The position numbers and the translations under genes were made by a program. DNA of 22,782 nt from CAZICM01 sp964537685 (GTDB lineage Bacteria > Myxococcota_A > Polyangia > Polyangiales > Polyangiaceae). The notes below the pieces were generated by a model. The model had not been told where the DNA came from and ran no database searches. It saw only the letters and a program-made list of their open reading frames with translations. This document shows, one piece after another, positions 17,201 to 22,782 of the stretch (positions are counted from its first letter, which is position 1; every line of letters begins with the position of its first letter). The DNA lies in contig CAZICM010000097.1 in assembly GCA_964537685.1 (NCBI GenBank), positions 1-22,782 of the forward strand, written 5' to 3'.

Positions 17201-17872
17201 ATCTTCGCATTCACAGGACAAACAGCCGTCGGCGCCCCTTTTGAAACCCGTTTCGCAATTTAAATCGCAGGTAATCGATTTGGGACATCCGGCGGGCGCG
17301 GGCAAAATGAGTGTCGTTTCAATGGTCACAAATCGATCGCCCGGCCTCAGGCTATAATCCGTCACAAAACGCAGCGTCGGCTTTAAATCTTGAAACAGAA
17401 GCCCCAATAAATCTTTTTGGCGGCGCAATACCGTTAGTGCATCGAATATATACGCGCCTTTTCCAGCTACCCGAATCCGCGCTTCATTTCCCGCCGATCC
17501 ATCGTTTATCACGCTCACTTCGGTTGTATCTGGGTCCGGCACCAATAAATTGGCAATGGGAAACATTTCCGCGAAGCGATCGCGTCCCTGGCCTTCAATC
17601 ACACGCCCGTCTTTGCGCCGTACATCGGCGTCGACCAGGCTTCCTCCAAATACACCTGGACCGGGGCTCCTATGGCCTCCCAAAATCGCCACCCGGATTT
17701 GATCGTTTTCCAGCAGGAAATCGCCGACATTGGCCATTGAAACCGGGCCGCCGATCAATTCGAACGCATTGTCGATTTGTTTTGCCCGGAGCAGGTTATT
17801 CTGTTCGCAGCCCGAGCCTATAAAAGGCGCAAGCAATAGCAGCGCAGCCATCGGCGGGAGTATTTTTTTCAT
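14285..17872 (-). CDS. Large PHP (CehA/McbA-type) metallohydrolase lipoprotein with antistasin-like insert
   Basis: The 1195-residue protein starts at ATG 17872 with GGAGG 5 nt upstream. A lipoprotein signal ends FIGSGC (Cys22). Residues 23-400 are an all-beta region, interrupted at 196-222 by an antistasin-like Cys cluster (Cys196, 202, 206, 217, 220, 222, spacing C-x5-C-x3-C-x10-C-x2-C-x-C). Residues 395-610 look like two carboxypeptidase-regulatory/Ig-like beta domains (GTLKGSVLWDSTGQPVPKARV, PGRYRVLV). A PHP domain follows at about 618-980 with its metal ligands: IDMHLHSRLSFDSG (His625, His627), ATDHDVHTD (Asp657, His658), Glu684, His692, HPRDG (His741) and SSDSHN (Asp930, His932). The C-terminus has an EF-hand-like loop (DTDGNGVYD, 1123-1131) and a second Cys-rich patch. 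PHP hydrolases of this branch cleave ester or amide bonds; the substrate is unknown. It is the last gene of the surface operon. Confidence 0.88.
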   Translation of the reverse strand: MKKILPPMAALLLLAPFIGSGCEQNNLLRAKQIDNAFELIGGPVSMANVGDFLLENDQIRVAILGGHRSPGPGVFGGSLVDADVRRKDGRVIEGQGRDRFAEMFPIANLLVPDPDTTEVSVINDGSAGNEARIRVAGKGAYIFDALTVLRRQKDLLGLLFQDLKPTLRFVTDYSLRPGDRFVTIETTLILPAPAGCPKSITCDLNCETGFKRGADGCLSCECEDPLKLSNYTGPSDIFLGILGNDNPINPTDIKGGVVAGDFVFFGNQNDIFGPGMGYDEEKTVFDALFSRRDTFQQPLSFDFVAASGGDVSYGYFSAPPAEESQPTKVNVPVFTSAATAFLSAGRNCLADTGDDNVCDNKQSFHYVRYFAVGEGDIASVASIANGVRGVSMGTLKGSVLWDSTGQPVPKARVFLFSDPDAAHQQGFASVDELAEANVAAAGNVGLLNVIDSDLGLDKALDGGFEAQVAAGTYMAVAAAPAGNSVSAPVRVTVSAGAETLFAPSLALPARVVYRVMDTGAQAVPAKLSFISLGADGKPLERDGHRRVYMGEARLGNGLRAVEYSARGEGEVLVEPGRYRVLVSRGIEYGRAEEADVTLKPGEIHRLEAVVGREINSRGWASIDMHLHSRLSFDSGMELERRVTTAASEGLDVAVATDHDVHTDLLPAVRRLGLEPWLKTAVGAEVSTLDLGHFIGFPLKYDELDVPDHGVHDWVCETGPEVISGIRSTASPGEELFTVLAHPRDGVIGYIDQLGVDPFSMERTEPESNVLLTTAACDFDGMEVFNAKRLDLIRTPTISEVVDFNRCLLRIDTSKNEADLGGACPEIKAGKLAECKPGEPFSVCQHRNRSALAWEMAKRILTRTEEEQNAHWDFKTPAVEAEEFCYVAQYGNDPVPAERRNWPCTHHQGHVDDAFRYLEFGFSPTQVGSSDSHNGLIEPGTPRTYFRSETDIPGDIALSDATASLRDGHAFATYGPFVRADILGKTFGEIAQVKPGNATNLHLRVETASWFGVDRVEIYVSGRLARVLKPSKGPQAIVDVDEDVVLKVPDHDAWVMVVAMGLNDENLMSPVLLDVPFGELQLPRIASLAFTQVKALAQFFPPSPAVPDWYPIPPFAVTNPIFLDTDGNGVYDAPLATPSSLGLPPFCSRPCNADVFDPAQCPAGQSCLQDEKVCGYYVLGTCEDLAMMSAGIPSGD

Positions 17873-17920
17873 GCCGGCCTCCGCATTAAATAAAAATGAA
17901 TAAATTTTAAAATCCAGCTT

Positions 17921-19084
17921 TTAAAGTTCTAATTGAAGTCCCAGGCCGAGCATGTCGTTGGCAAGAGAACGGCCTCCCAATTCTTGGCGGTGTACATATT
18001 CCAATTGGGTTTTTAAGAGGTCCTCCACAATAAAATAGGTTACGCCGCCGTTGACCACTACTTGGTCATTTTCTGTCGATACATCTGTATTGGCGTTAAT
18101 CCATTCCACCCGGGCATTAACGGTTAATCTATCCTTTAGAATGGTGTATCCAGCTTCGCCCACCATCGCGACCGATTTTGTGCGGGCAACCTGAAGGGTG
18201 GGTTGGGTGGGAATATCTTCGGGATCGACCTGGGTTAGTAAAAATTCCCCAAGCAGATGTATTCCCTTCCAATGCAATAGTGCATCCGCCGCTCCGCCGT
18301 GAATATTGCGTGTGCCGCCGTCGCTATAAAAATAACTTACGCCGGCTCCCAGGCGCGGTTTGGGCAATTGCTCGTAATCGGCAATGGTGCGCCCCATATC
18401 GCCAAATGGTTCGGTCGATAGGCGTACCGAATACGCTATGTCGTCAAATCGGTTGCCAAAGGGCGACGCGTTGATCCGGTAGCCCGAAAAAAATAAATCG
18501 TTGCGCTGAAATCCATTCCAAACGCCGACCGCGTATTTCAGCGCGCCCCTTAAAAATTTGCCTTCCGCATGCACGCCCACTTGCTGAAATGGGGCGAGTG
18601 CCTGCGTCGCCAGCGGTCTATCCAGTAGCGCTGTTCCCGCGCTCGTTAACAGCCCCGTGCGGGTGAACGGTAGGCGGTGCGCGCCCGCGTACACTTCAAG
18701 CCAATCCCGGAATCGATATCCAACCCACGCCTCATTGAGTCGGACATTGCCAATTTCATCGGTAATCAGGTCGGCACTTAATTCAAAAGGTACGATGTCG
18801 TAGAGTTCCCCGGAAATGCCAACCCGGGCGCGCCTCATGCGAAAACCGGCTTGTTCCGCCATATCTCCGGCTTGAAAGAAGGCGTCGTCGCCTACATAAG
18901 GCATGGCTTGTACTTGGATTAAGACGAGCGGATATACGAGCAGTGGCTCGGTGCGCAGTTCTATCGAATGTTCGTCTTTGGATGTGTCAGGTGAGGGTGT
19001 CTCCGCAGCGCTTATGCCGCTGATTGAAGTGGCAACCCCCAAACAAGCCGCAGCTATGGCTTTTTTATGCAATCGCACGACCAT
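17921..19084 (-). CDS. Phosphate-selective-porin-like outer membrane protein (OprP/OprO family)
   Basis: The 387-residue protein starts at ATG 19084 with GGAGG 5 nt upstream; an in-frame start 51 nt further upstream lacks support. Residues 1-28 are a signal peptide ending ISAAE. The rest alternates short aromatic-ended beta strands: RRARVGISGELYDIVPFELS, NEAWVGYRFRDWLEVYAGAH, KYAVGVWNGFQRNDLFFSGY, RLTVNARVEWINAN, and ends GLGLQLEL, typical of a 16-strand porin. The RMRRARVGISG and ..LEVYAGAHRLPF signatures are those of porin P/O proteins. It should form a channel in the outer membrane, perhaps for anions or phosphate, but many members are not phosphate-specific. It lies between a Cys-rich lipoprotein and the PHP hydrolase on one strand (48 nt upstream of the latter), so it may take up the hydrolase's products. 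Confidence 0.87.
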   Translation of the reverse strand: MVVRLHKKAIAAACLGVATSISGISAAETPSPDTSKDEHSIELRTEPLLVYPLVLIQVQAMPYVGDDAFFQAGDMAEQAGFRMRRARVGISGELYDIVPFELSADLITDEIGNVRLNEAWVGYRFRDWLEVYAGAHRLPFTRTGLLTSAGTALLDRPLATQALAPFQQVGVHAEGKFLRGALKYAVGVWNGFQRNDLFFSGYRINASPFGNRFDDIAYSVRLSTEPFGDMGRTIADYEQLPKPRLGAGVSYFYSDGGTRNIHGGAADALLHWKGIHLLGEFLLTQVDPEDIPTQPTLQVARTKSVAMVGEAGYTILKDRLTVNARVEWINANTDVSTENDQVVVNGGVTYFIVEDLLKTQLEYVHRQELGGRSLANDMLGLGLQLEL

Positions 19085-19141
19085 CGTCGCCTCCAGGACG
19101 ATGGTGAGGAGAACAGCGGGGCGCTCCGGTTGCAAGCCCGA

Positions 19142-19206
19142 TTTTTAGTATTTTAATATTTTTATATTTTATATTTTTAATATTTTAATATTTTAATATT
19201 TTTTAA
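19142..19206. repeat. A+T-only low-complexity tract upstream of the porin gene
   Basis: About 65 bp made almost only of A and T, with tandem copies of taatatttt and near variants, in the 128-nt gap between the porin and the Cys-rich lipoprotein genes. It is far more A+T-rich than anything else in the window. It may act as an UP-element-like or bent-DNA region for a second promoter of the porin/PHP genes, or as a transcript-processing site. Confidence 0.8.
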
Positions 19207-19212
19207 GATGTT

Positions 19213-19995
19213 TTATTTGCAATCGAAGTTTTGGCAGGTCTTGCCGGGGTCGCAATGCGTGTCGACAAGGCATTTCACGCATTGAAATACGGGCGAACAA
19301 TAGGCTTTGTTTTTGTCTTTGGCTTCGCAGGTGGCGTCCAGCAAGCACTCAACGCAATCCCCGCTGTCCGCTTTGCAAATAGGGAGATCGCCGGGACATT
19401 CGTTGTTATTCGAGCATTTTTCCACCGTGCATTTCTTGTCCTTGCATACTTCGCCCAATCCACAATGGGAATTCAATAGGCATTGCCGGCATTCCCCATC
19501 CTGAATGTCGCAAATGGGCTCTGTTGCACCGCAGTCCGAGCTGTTTAGGCATTTTACGCATTGGCCGTAGACCGGTGAGCAAAATGGATCGTTGGGACAG
19601 TCGGCCTGCGATAAACAGCCCATGCAAGCCTTGGTGACAGGATCGCAAATCGGTGCGTCGCCCGGGCAATCCGCATTGGCCGTGCAGGCCGGCTGACAGT
19701 CATGCTTGTCGGGGAAACAAGCCTGTCCGGCCGCGCAGTCGGAATTGTTCGCGCACGCTTCGCATTTGCCATTCAAACAAACCGGCGCAGTGGCCGGACA
19801 ATCCGGGCTCACCGAGCATTCGACGCAGCCCAAATCAAAATCGCAAAACTGCCCGCCGGGACAGGCTTGCGAACATTGAACGGGGCCTCCGCTGCCTCCG
19901 TCGGTGCCCCCGCACGATATCGCCCAGCCCAGCGCCGCCGCAAACAAAATGACCGGCACCGCCTTCACCCATCGTCCCGCATTTGAATTTACCAT
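19213..19995 (-). CDS. Cys-rich repeat lipoprotein
   Basis: The 260-residue protein has a signal peptide with the lipidated Cys at 28 (GWAISCGG). After a Gly/Ser spacer it carries about 40 cysteines in imperfect repeats of about 25-30 residues (types C-x2-C-x5-DC, P-x-C, and C-x2-C). It is a disulfide-rich surface protein; repeats of this kind are common in myxobacterial secreted proteins, where automatic annotation often gives misleading names. The ATG at 19995 has GGAG about 8 nt upstream. It lies 57 nt downstream of the lipoprotein gene at 20053 and 128 nt upstream of the porin gene. No enzymatic motif was found; binding or adhesion is a guess. Confidence 0.85.
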   Translation of the reverse strand: MVNSNAGRWVKAVPVILFAAALGWAISCGGTDGGSGGPVQCSQACPGGQFCDFDLGCVECSVSPDCPATAPVCLNGKCEACANNSDCAAGQACFPDKHDCQPACTANADCPGDAPICDPVTKACMGCLSQADCPNDPFCSPVYGQCVKCLNSSDCGATEPICDIQDGECRQCLLNSHCGLGEVCKDKKCTVEKCSNNNECPGDLPICKADSGDCVECLLDATCEAKDKNKAYCSPVFQCVKCLVDTHCDPGKTCQNFDCK

Positions 19996-20052
19996 TTTTA
20001 TGCTCCAATTTTAAAGATTTAAGTAGCAATTTGATAAAAAACCATTTACTGC

Positions 20053-20817
20053 CTAGAGCTCGCTATCGTCATCGTCGACCTTGCCGTTCTTATCTTTATC
20101 GCGCAAGAGCCTGGCGCTCGCCCCGATACGCGCCCGCATATTGCCCACCATCTCTGCATTTTCAACGCCGTCCGCGATAATCCACCCATTCTTCACATCC
20201 GCCTGCCCAAGCTCTCCAGGATTAATCCATGTATTTAAATTGAATTCGATGAGCAATGCATCAAAAATATCTTCCAATTCGAAATCGTTTTTACCAGCGG
20301 GTGTGAGCGTAAGCGGCTCATCCATGGGAATTGAAATTCGAAAAGGAACGCCATCGGAACGGGTGCCTTCGAGATAGACCGGCGCAGCAAGAAGAGCATC
20401 GGGAAGAGAGGCGATAGGCTGTTCCAGCGGCTGGATATTGGCATTCAGGGCACAATAGCTCGCGTCTGGCTCCCTGTCCCACACGGGAAGCGAGGGCAGC
20501 ATTTGATTCTCCAATAAATCGACGGCGAAAATCTCGGGCACATCCGGCGAATTGCCACTTCCGCATTGATCGGCGCTGTCCAATTGAAAATGTCCGAGTG
20601 AAATCCAAGCCTTATTGACAATAACACCGCCGCCGAGCGGATTTATGCCTGTTTGAGGCGCTCCTTTGGTCACTTCATCGGCCGTACCCACAACGGAAAG
20701 CTGCACCTGCGCACCGGGTGGATTTCCAACGGATGTGCCAGTACAGCCGGCGCCAAATGCCAAAAGGGACCCGATAAAAACGCTCAGCAAACGTTGCAAC
20801 ATAAAAAGGTTTTTCAT
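20053..20817 (-). CDS. Lipoprotein with C-terminal EF-hand-like calcium loop
   Basis: The 254-residue protein starts at ATG 20817 with AAGGAG 7 nt upstream. Its signal ends FGAGC (Cys25), followed by TGTSVGNPPG, a start I associate with delta-proteobacterial surface lipoproteins. The middle is beta-rich (VNKAWISLGHFQLD, APVYLEGTRSDGVPFRISIP). The last 18 residues hold a canonical EF-hand loop, DKDKNGKVDDDD (D1, D3, N5, G6, V8, D9, D12), followed by SEL, so calcium binding at the C-terminus is likely. I recognise no wider family with confidence; a DUF4382-like carbohydrate or surface-layer role is possible. It is the first gene of the four-gene surface operon and lies 121 nt downstream of the glucokinase gene. 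Confidence 0.8.
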   Translation of the reverse strand: MKNLFMLQRLLSVFIGSLLAFGAGCTGTSVGNPPGAQVQLSVVGTADEVTKGAPQTGINPLGGGVIVNKAWISLGHFQLDSADQCGSGNSPDVPEIFAVDLLENQMLPSLPVWDREPDASYCALNANIQPLEQPIASLPDALLAAPVYLEGTRSDGVPFRISIPMDEPLTLTPAGKNDFELEDIFDALLIEFNLNTWINPGELGQADVKNGWIIADGVENAEMVGNMRARIGASARLLRDKDKNGKVDDDDSEL

Positions 20818-20854
20818 GGCGGAGCTCCTTCGGGCAGCCTATGCGCGAAGACAG

Positions 20855-20877
20855 GGAAAAGAAAGCACCGCCGTGCT
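20855..20877 (-). terminator. Possible weak terminator after the glucokinase gene
   Basis: On the minus strand AGCAC-GGCG-GTGCT (20877-20864) is followed by TTCTTTTCCC. The stem is only 5 bp and the T-tract is broken, so efficiency is doubtful; it would separate the glucokinase gene from the downstream lipoprotein operon. Confidence 0.35.
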
Positions 20878-20883
20878 GCTTTT

Positions 20884-20902
20884 CGTATTCGGCAGGAATA
20901 CG
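20884..20902. repeat. Perfect 7-bp inverted repeat between glucokinase and lipoprotein genes
   Basis: CGTATTC (20884-20890) and GAATACG (20896-20902) flank a 5-nt spacer. It may be an operator for the lipoprotein operon, whose start is at 20817, or part of a transcript-end structure with the adjacent weak hairpin. No T-tract follows on either strand. Confidence 0.5.
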
Positions 20903-20938
20903 GCGGGACCGCGGCCTTCTGTCTGCCGAAAGCGCGTT

Positions 20939-21649
20939 TCATGAAGCCGTGGTGCCGCCCCACAAGCGAATACCGCCCAAGAGCCCGGCCACATTTTCAA
21001 TGGGGCATACATTTTCGGGAAGCCGCTTTTTATTGAGATATTTGGCATTCCCGCCGCCCACATAGAGCACCCGGTAATTAAAAATAGGCTCCAATTGGGC
21101 GATGGCCTCGCGCACCCGCTTATTCCAGCGCGCATTGCCTATTTTTCTCCGCTCCGCATTGGACACCCGCTCTTCATAGGTTTTGCCCTTTTTCAAGGGA
21201 TGATGCCCAAGCTCTAAATTGGGCACCAAATGCCCATTTACATAGAGCCCCGCTCCCATTCCCGTCCCCAGCGTGATCAGCATTTCGACGCCTCGTCCTT
21301 CGATCACCGCCAGACCTTGAATATCGGCATCGTTTGCAATTCGAACAGGTTTTCCAAATATCTTTTCAATTTCTTCGGCTAAATGAAAGCCGGCCCATTT
21401 TGGATCGAGATTGGGGGCTGTTTTGGTGACTCCATTTTCGACAACACCAGGAAATCCGATGGATATACGATCAAAATCGCCCTGAGACTCGACGACTTTT
21501 TTGAGCACGGAAAGCACATTTTTGGGCTTAGCGGGCTGAGGGGTGGGCAGCCTCGAACGTTTTGTCAGGGGATGTCCATCCAGACCGACGACAATGGCCT
21601 TGATTCCTGTTCCGCCGATATCAATGCAAAGCGTTTTCATGGTGTGCAC
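20939..21649 (-). CDS. ppgK: Polyphosphate glucokinase-like ROK kinase
   Basis: The 236-residue protein phosphorylates glucose, in the family typically with polyphosphate or ATP as donor, in the cytoplasm. The phosphate-binding motif is CIDIGGTGIKA at residues 8-18, the catalytic-base region is NDAD at 107-110 (Asp108), followed by TLGTGMGAGL at 127-136 and NLELGHHP at 144-151; YVGGGNAKYL forms the adenosine-side motif. The zinc-binding CxCGxxGC of most ROK proteins is absent, which together with ELGHH points to polyphosphate glucokinase; ATP-only use is possible. AGGA lies 4 nt before GTG 21649; the ATG at 21640 is the alternative start. It is divergent from the desaturase gene. Confidence 0.85.
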   Translation of the reverse strand: MHTMKTLCIDIGGTGIKAIVVGLDGHPLTKRSRLPTPQPAKPKNVLSVLKKVVESQGDFDRISIGFPGVVENGVTKTAPNLDPKWAGFHLAEEIEKIFGKPVRIANDADIQGLAVIEGRGVEMLITLGTGMGAGLYVNGHLVPNLELGHHPLKKGKTYEERVSNAERRKIGNARWNKRVREAIAQLEPIFNYRVLYVGGGNAKYLNKKRLPENVCPIENVAGLLGGIRLWGGTTAS

Positions 21650-21673
21650 GGCATCCTAACAAAATCCCGCTTG

Positions 21674-21764
21674 GGAAGGTCTTTTTTTCAAGGGCGTCAA
21701 CACGGGCTTGAAGTTGGCGGCTAATTTTGAGACCTTCCGGGCGCGCGGTCGGGCAGGCCGCGCG
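21674..21764 (+). promoter_or_regulatory. Hairpin-rich leader upstream of the desaturase gene
   Basis: Three inverted repeats lie in the 136-nt gap. An outer 9-bp pair GGAAGGTCT (21674-21682) / AGACCTTCC (21730-21738) encloses TTCAAG / CTTGAA (about 21687-21712). A separate 7-bp CGCGCGG (21742-21748) / CCGCGCG (21758-21764) follows. The last arm ends 21 nt before the ATG, next to the AGAGGA ribosome binding site. Together they could fold as a nested stem plus a second hairpin in the mRNA leader. No known riboswitch class was recognised. Confidence 0.4.
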
Positions 21765-21785
21765 ACACCAAGAGGACATATCTCA

Positions 21786-22782
21786 ATGGCAGCCGCGCTT
21801 GGAATGGACGGCGTACCGAAGGAACTTCTGCGGGACGCCTATCAACGGAAACCTATTTATTTGCTTAAGATACCCTTTCATTTTGCGCTGTGGGCGGGCC
21901 TGGTTTGGGTCTTGTGGACGACGCAGAATCATCGTTTTGCCGTTCCGATTGGGCTTGTTTGCTCATTTTTTATCGCGCAGATCGTCCGCGGATTGGGCGC
22001 TATTGCCCACGATGCGGTGCACGGCAATTGTTCGCGCTCGAAATTGGGTTCTTATTTAATATCGCTCTTGTGCTGGGCTCCCTCGGGGATGAGCGTCACG
22101 ATATACACGAATTATCATTTACACCACCATAAAATTGCCAACACCTATCCTGATGTAGATAATTTTGTGGTGACGGACTACACGCGCAATCCGGTGCTAG
22201 CGAAGCTCATGCTTTTATGCGTGTACACCTTTGCCTATCCGATCTATTTTCTTTTCTGCATGTTTCGCTACATCAAGCGCCTAACGGCATGGCAGCGAAT
22301 CCGAATGAATTTAGAATTGATAGGTTTTTGGTCGCTGGTTGTGCTGGGTTATTTCAAGTTAGGATTTAGCGTTTTATTTTTTGCGTATTTGCTGCCATTT
22401 ATATTAGGTTCGATGATAGCGAGCATCACATCGATGATCGAGCATTACGAGATGCTACCCGGGGATGACGCCTACAGCTCGCGGACCTATGCGACGCATT
22501 CATATTTTATGAATTTCCTATGGAACAACGTAAGTTTTCACAACGAGCATCACAAGTTTCCTGGCATACCGTGGTACAATTTGCGCAGCTTTCATGAAGC
22601 GGCGTATCCCTATTATGAAAAGCGGGTTCAGGAAGAATGCTACACCAATACGATTGGCATTGCATTTAAATTGTGGGGCCGGATATTGCAATTGGATATT
22701 TCGAAATTGGACGAGCGCTATCAGGGCGAAGGAGAATTGGGCTCAGGCGAAGGCGGAAGCAAGGCAGGCAAATCACTTGTTG
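21786..22782 (+). CDS. Membrane fatty acid desaturase, 3' end outside window
   Basis: The frame is open from ATG 21786 (AGAGGA about 9 nt upstream) to the right edge, 332 codons. It has the three histidine boxes of the membrane desaturase/hydroxylase superfamily: HDAVH at 75-79, HLHHH at 111-115 and HNEHH at 252-256, with two hydrophobic helix pairs between them (about 32-72, 140-160 and 177-215). The boxes hold a di-iron centre that introduces a double bond or hydroxyl into an acyl chain in the inner membrane. It is not fused to a cytochrome b5 domain in the part seen. The tail (GEGELGSGEGGSKAG) looks like a flexible end, so the stop is probably near. The substrate and double-bond position cannot be told; a sphingolipid- or carotenoid-type desaturase is also possible. 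It is divergent from the glucokinase gene. Confidence 0.9.
   Translation, partial: MAAALGMDGVPKELLRDAYQRKPIYLLKIPFHFALWAGLVWVLWTTQNHRFAVPIGLVCSFFIAQIVRGLGAIAHDAVHGNCSRSKLGSYLISLLCWAPSGMSVTIYTNYHLHHHKIANTYPDVDNFVVTDYTRNPVLAKLMLLCVYTFAYPIYFLFCMFRYIKRLTAWQRIRMNLELIGFWSLVVLGYFKLGFSVLFFAYLLPFILGSMIASITSMIEHYEMLPGDDAYSSRTYATHSYFMNFLWNNVSFHNEHHKFPGIPWYNLRSFHEAAYPYYEKRVQEECYTNTIGIAFKLWGRILQLDISKLDERYQGEGELGSGEGGSKAGKSLV

Noticed and set aside
20939..21649. General use of TGA as a sense codon, suggested by two in-frame extensions
   Set aside because: Several genes here end sensibly at TGA (the regulator and the glucokinase), and tryptophan is encoded by TGG throughout.

Overview
The window looks like a piece of a free-living, G+C-moderate (roughly mid-50s % by eye) Gram-negative bacterium of the Myxococcota / former Deltaproteobacteria type. 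This is inferred from the gene repertoire: a Pro-rich Ser/Thr kinase, three tandem bactofilins, a Cys-rich repeat lipoprotein, a CehA/McbA-type PHP lipoprotein, a wHTH-AAA-TPR regulator and a collagen-like secreted protein. No rRNA, tRNA, CRISPR array or insertion sequence was seen, and there is no marker that settles taxonomy.

Left part (1-8884). On the minus strand a secreted collagen-like protein runs off the left edge; its Gly-X-Y DNA holds a nearly perfect 162-bp tandem duplication. Directly upstream, and missed by ordinary ORF calling, is a short Gly-rich ORF whose stop lies 3 nt before the collagen start. In the same frame further upstream is a 12-codon ORF with a perfect AGGAGG. On the plus strand follow an MFS exporter, a large one-component regulator (winged helix, AAA ATPase, TPR-like C-terminus) and a secreted two-part protein with FG-GAP/VCBS-like N-terminal repeats and a BNR_4-type beta-propeller.

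Middle part (8902-14132), a cell-envelope neighbourhood. It holds an OmpA-like lipoprotein (minus), a divergent membrane Ser/Thr kinase, an L,D-transpeptidase with a peptidoglycan-binding domain but no visible signal peptide, then on the minus strand pyrE preceded by three bactofilin genes. Peptidoglycan binding, peptidoglycan cross-linking, a signalling kinase and a bactofilin scaffold lie within 5.3 kb; a shared role in wall shape is inference.

Right part (14285-22782). Four minus-strand genes form a probable surface operon, in transcription order: an EF-hand-tailed lipoprotein, a lipoprotein with about 40 cysteines, a phosphate-selective-porin-like outer membrane protein, and a 1195-residue PHP metallohydrolase lipoprotein carrying an antistasin-like Cys knot. 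Then comes a polyphosphate-glucokinase-like ROK kinase (minus) and, divergently, a membrane fatty acid desaturase that runs off the right edge and is preceded by a hairpin-rich leader.

The most original points are the surface operon with the antistasin-like insert, the small ORFs coupled to the collagen gene, and the structured leader of the desaturase gene.
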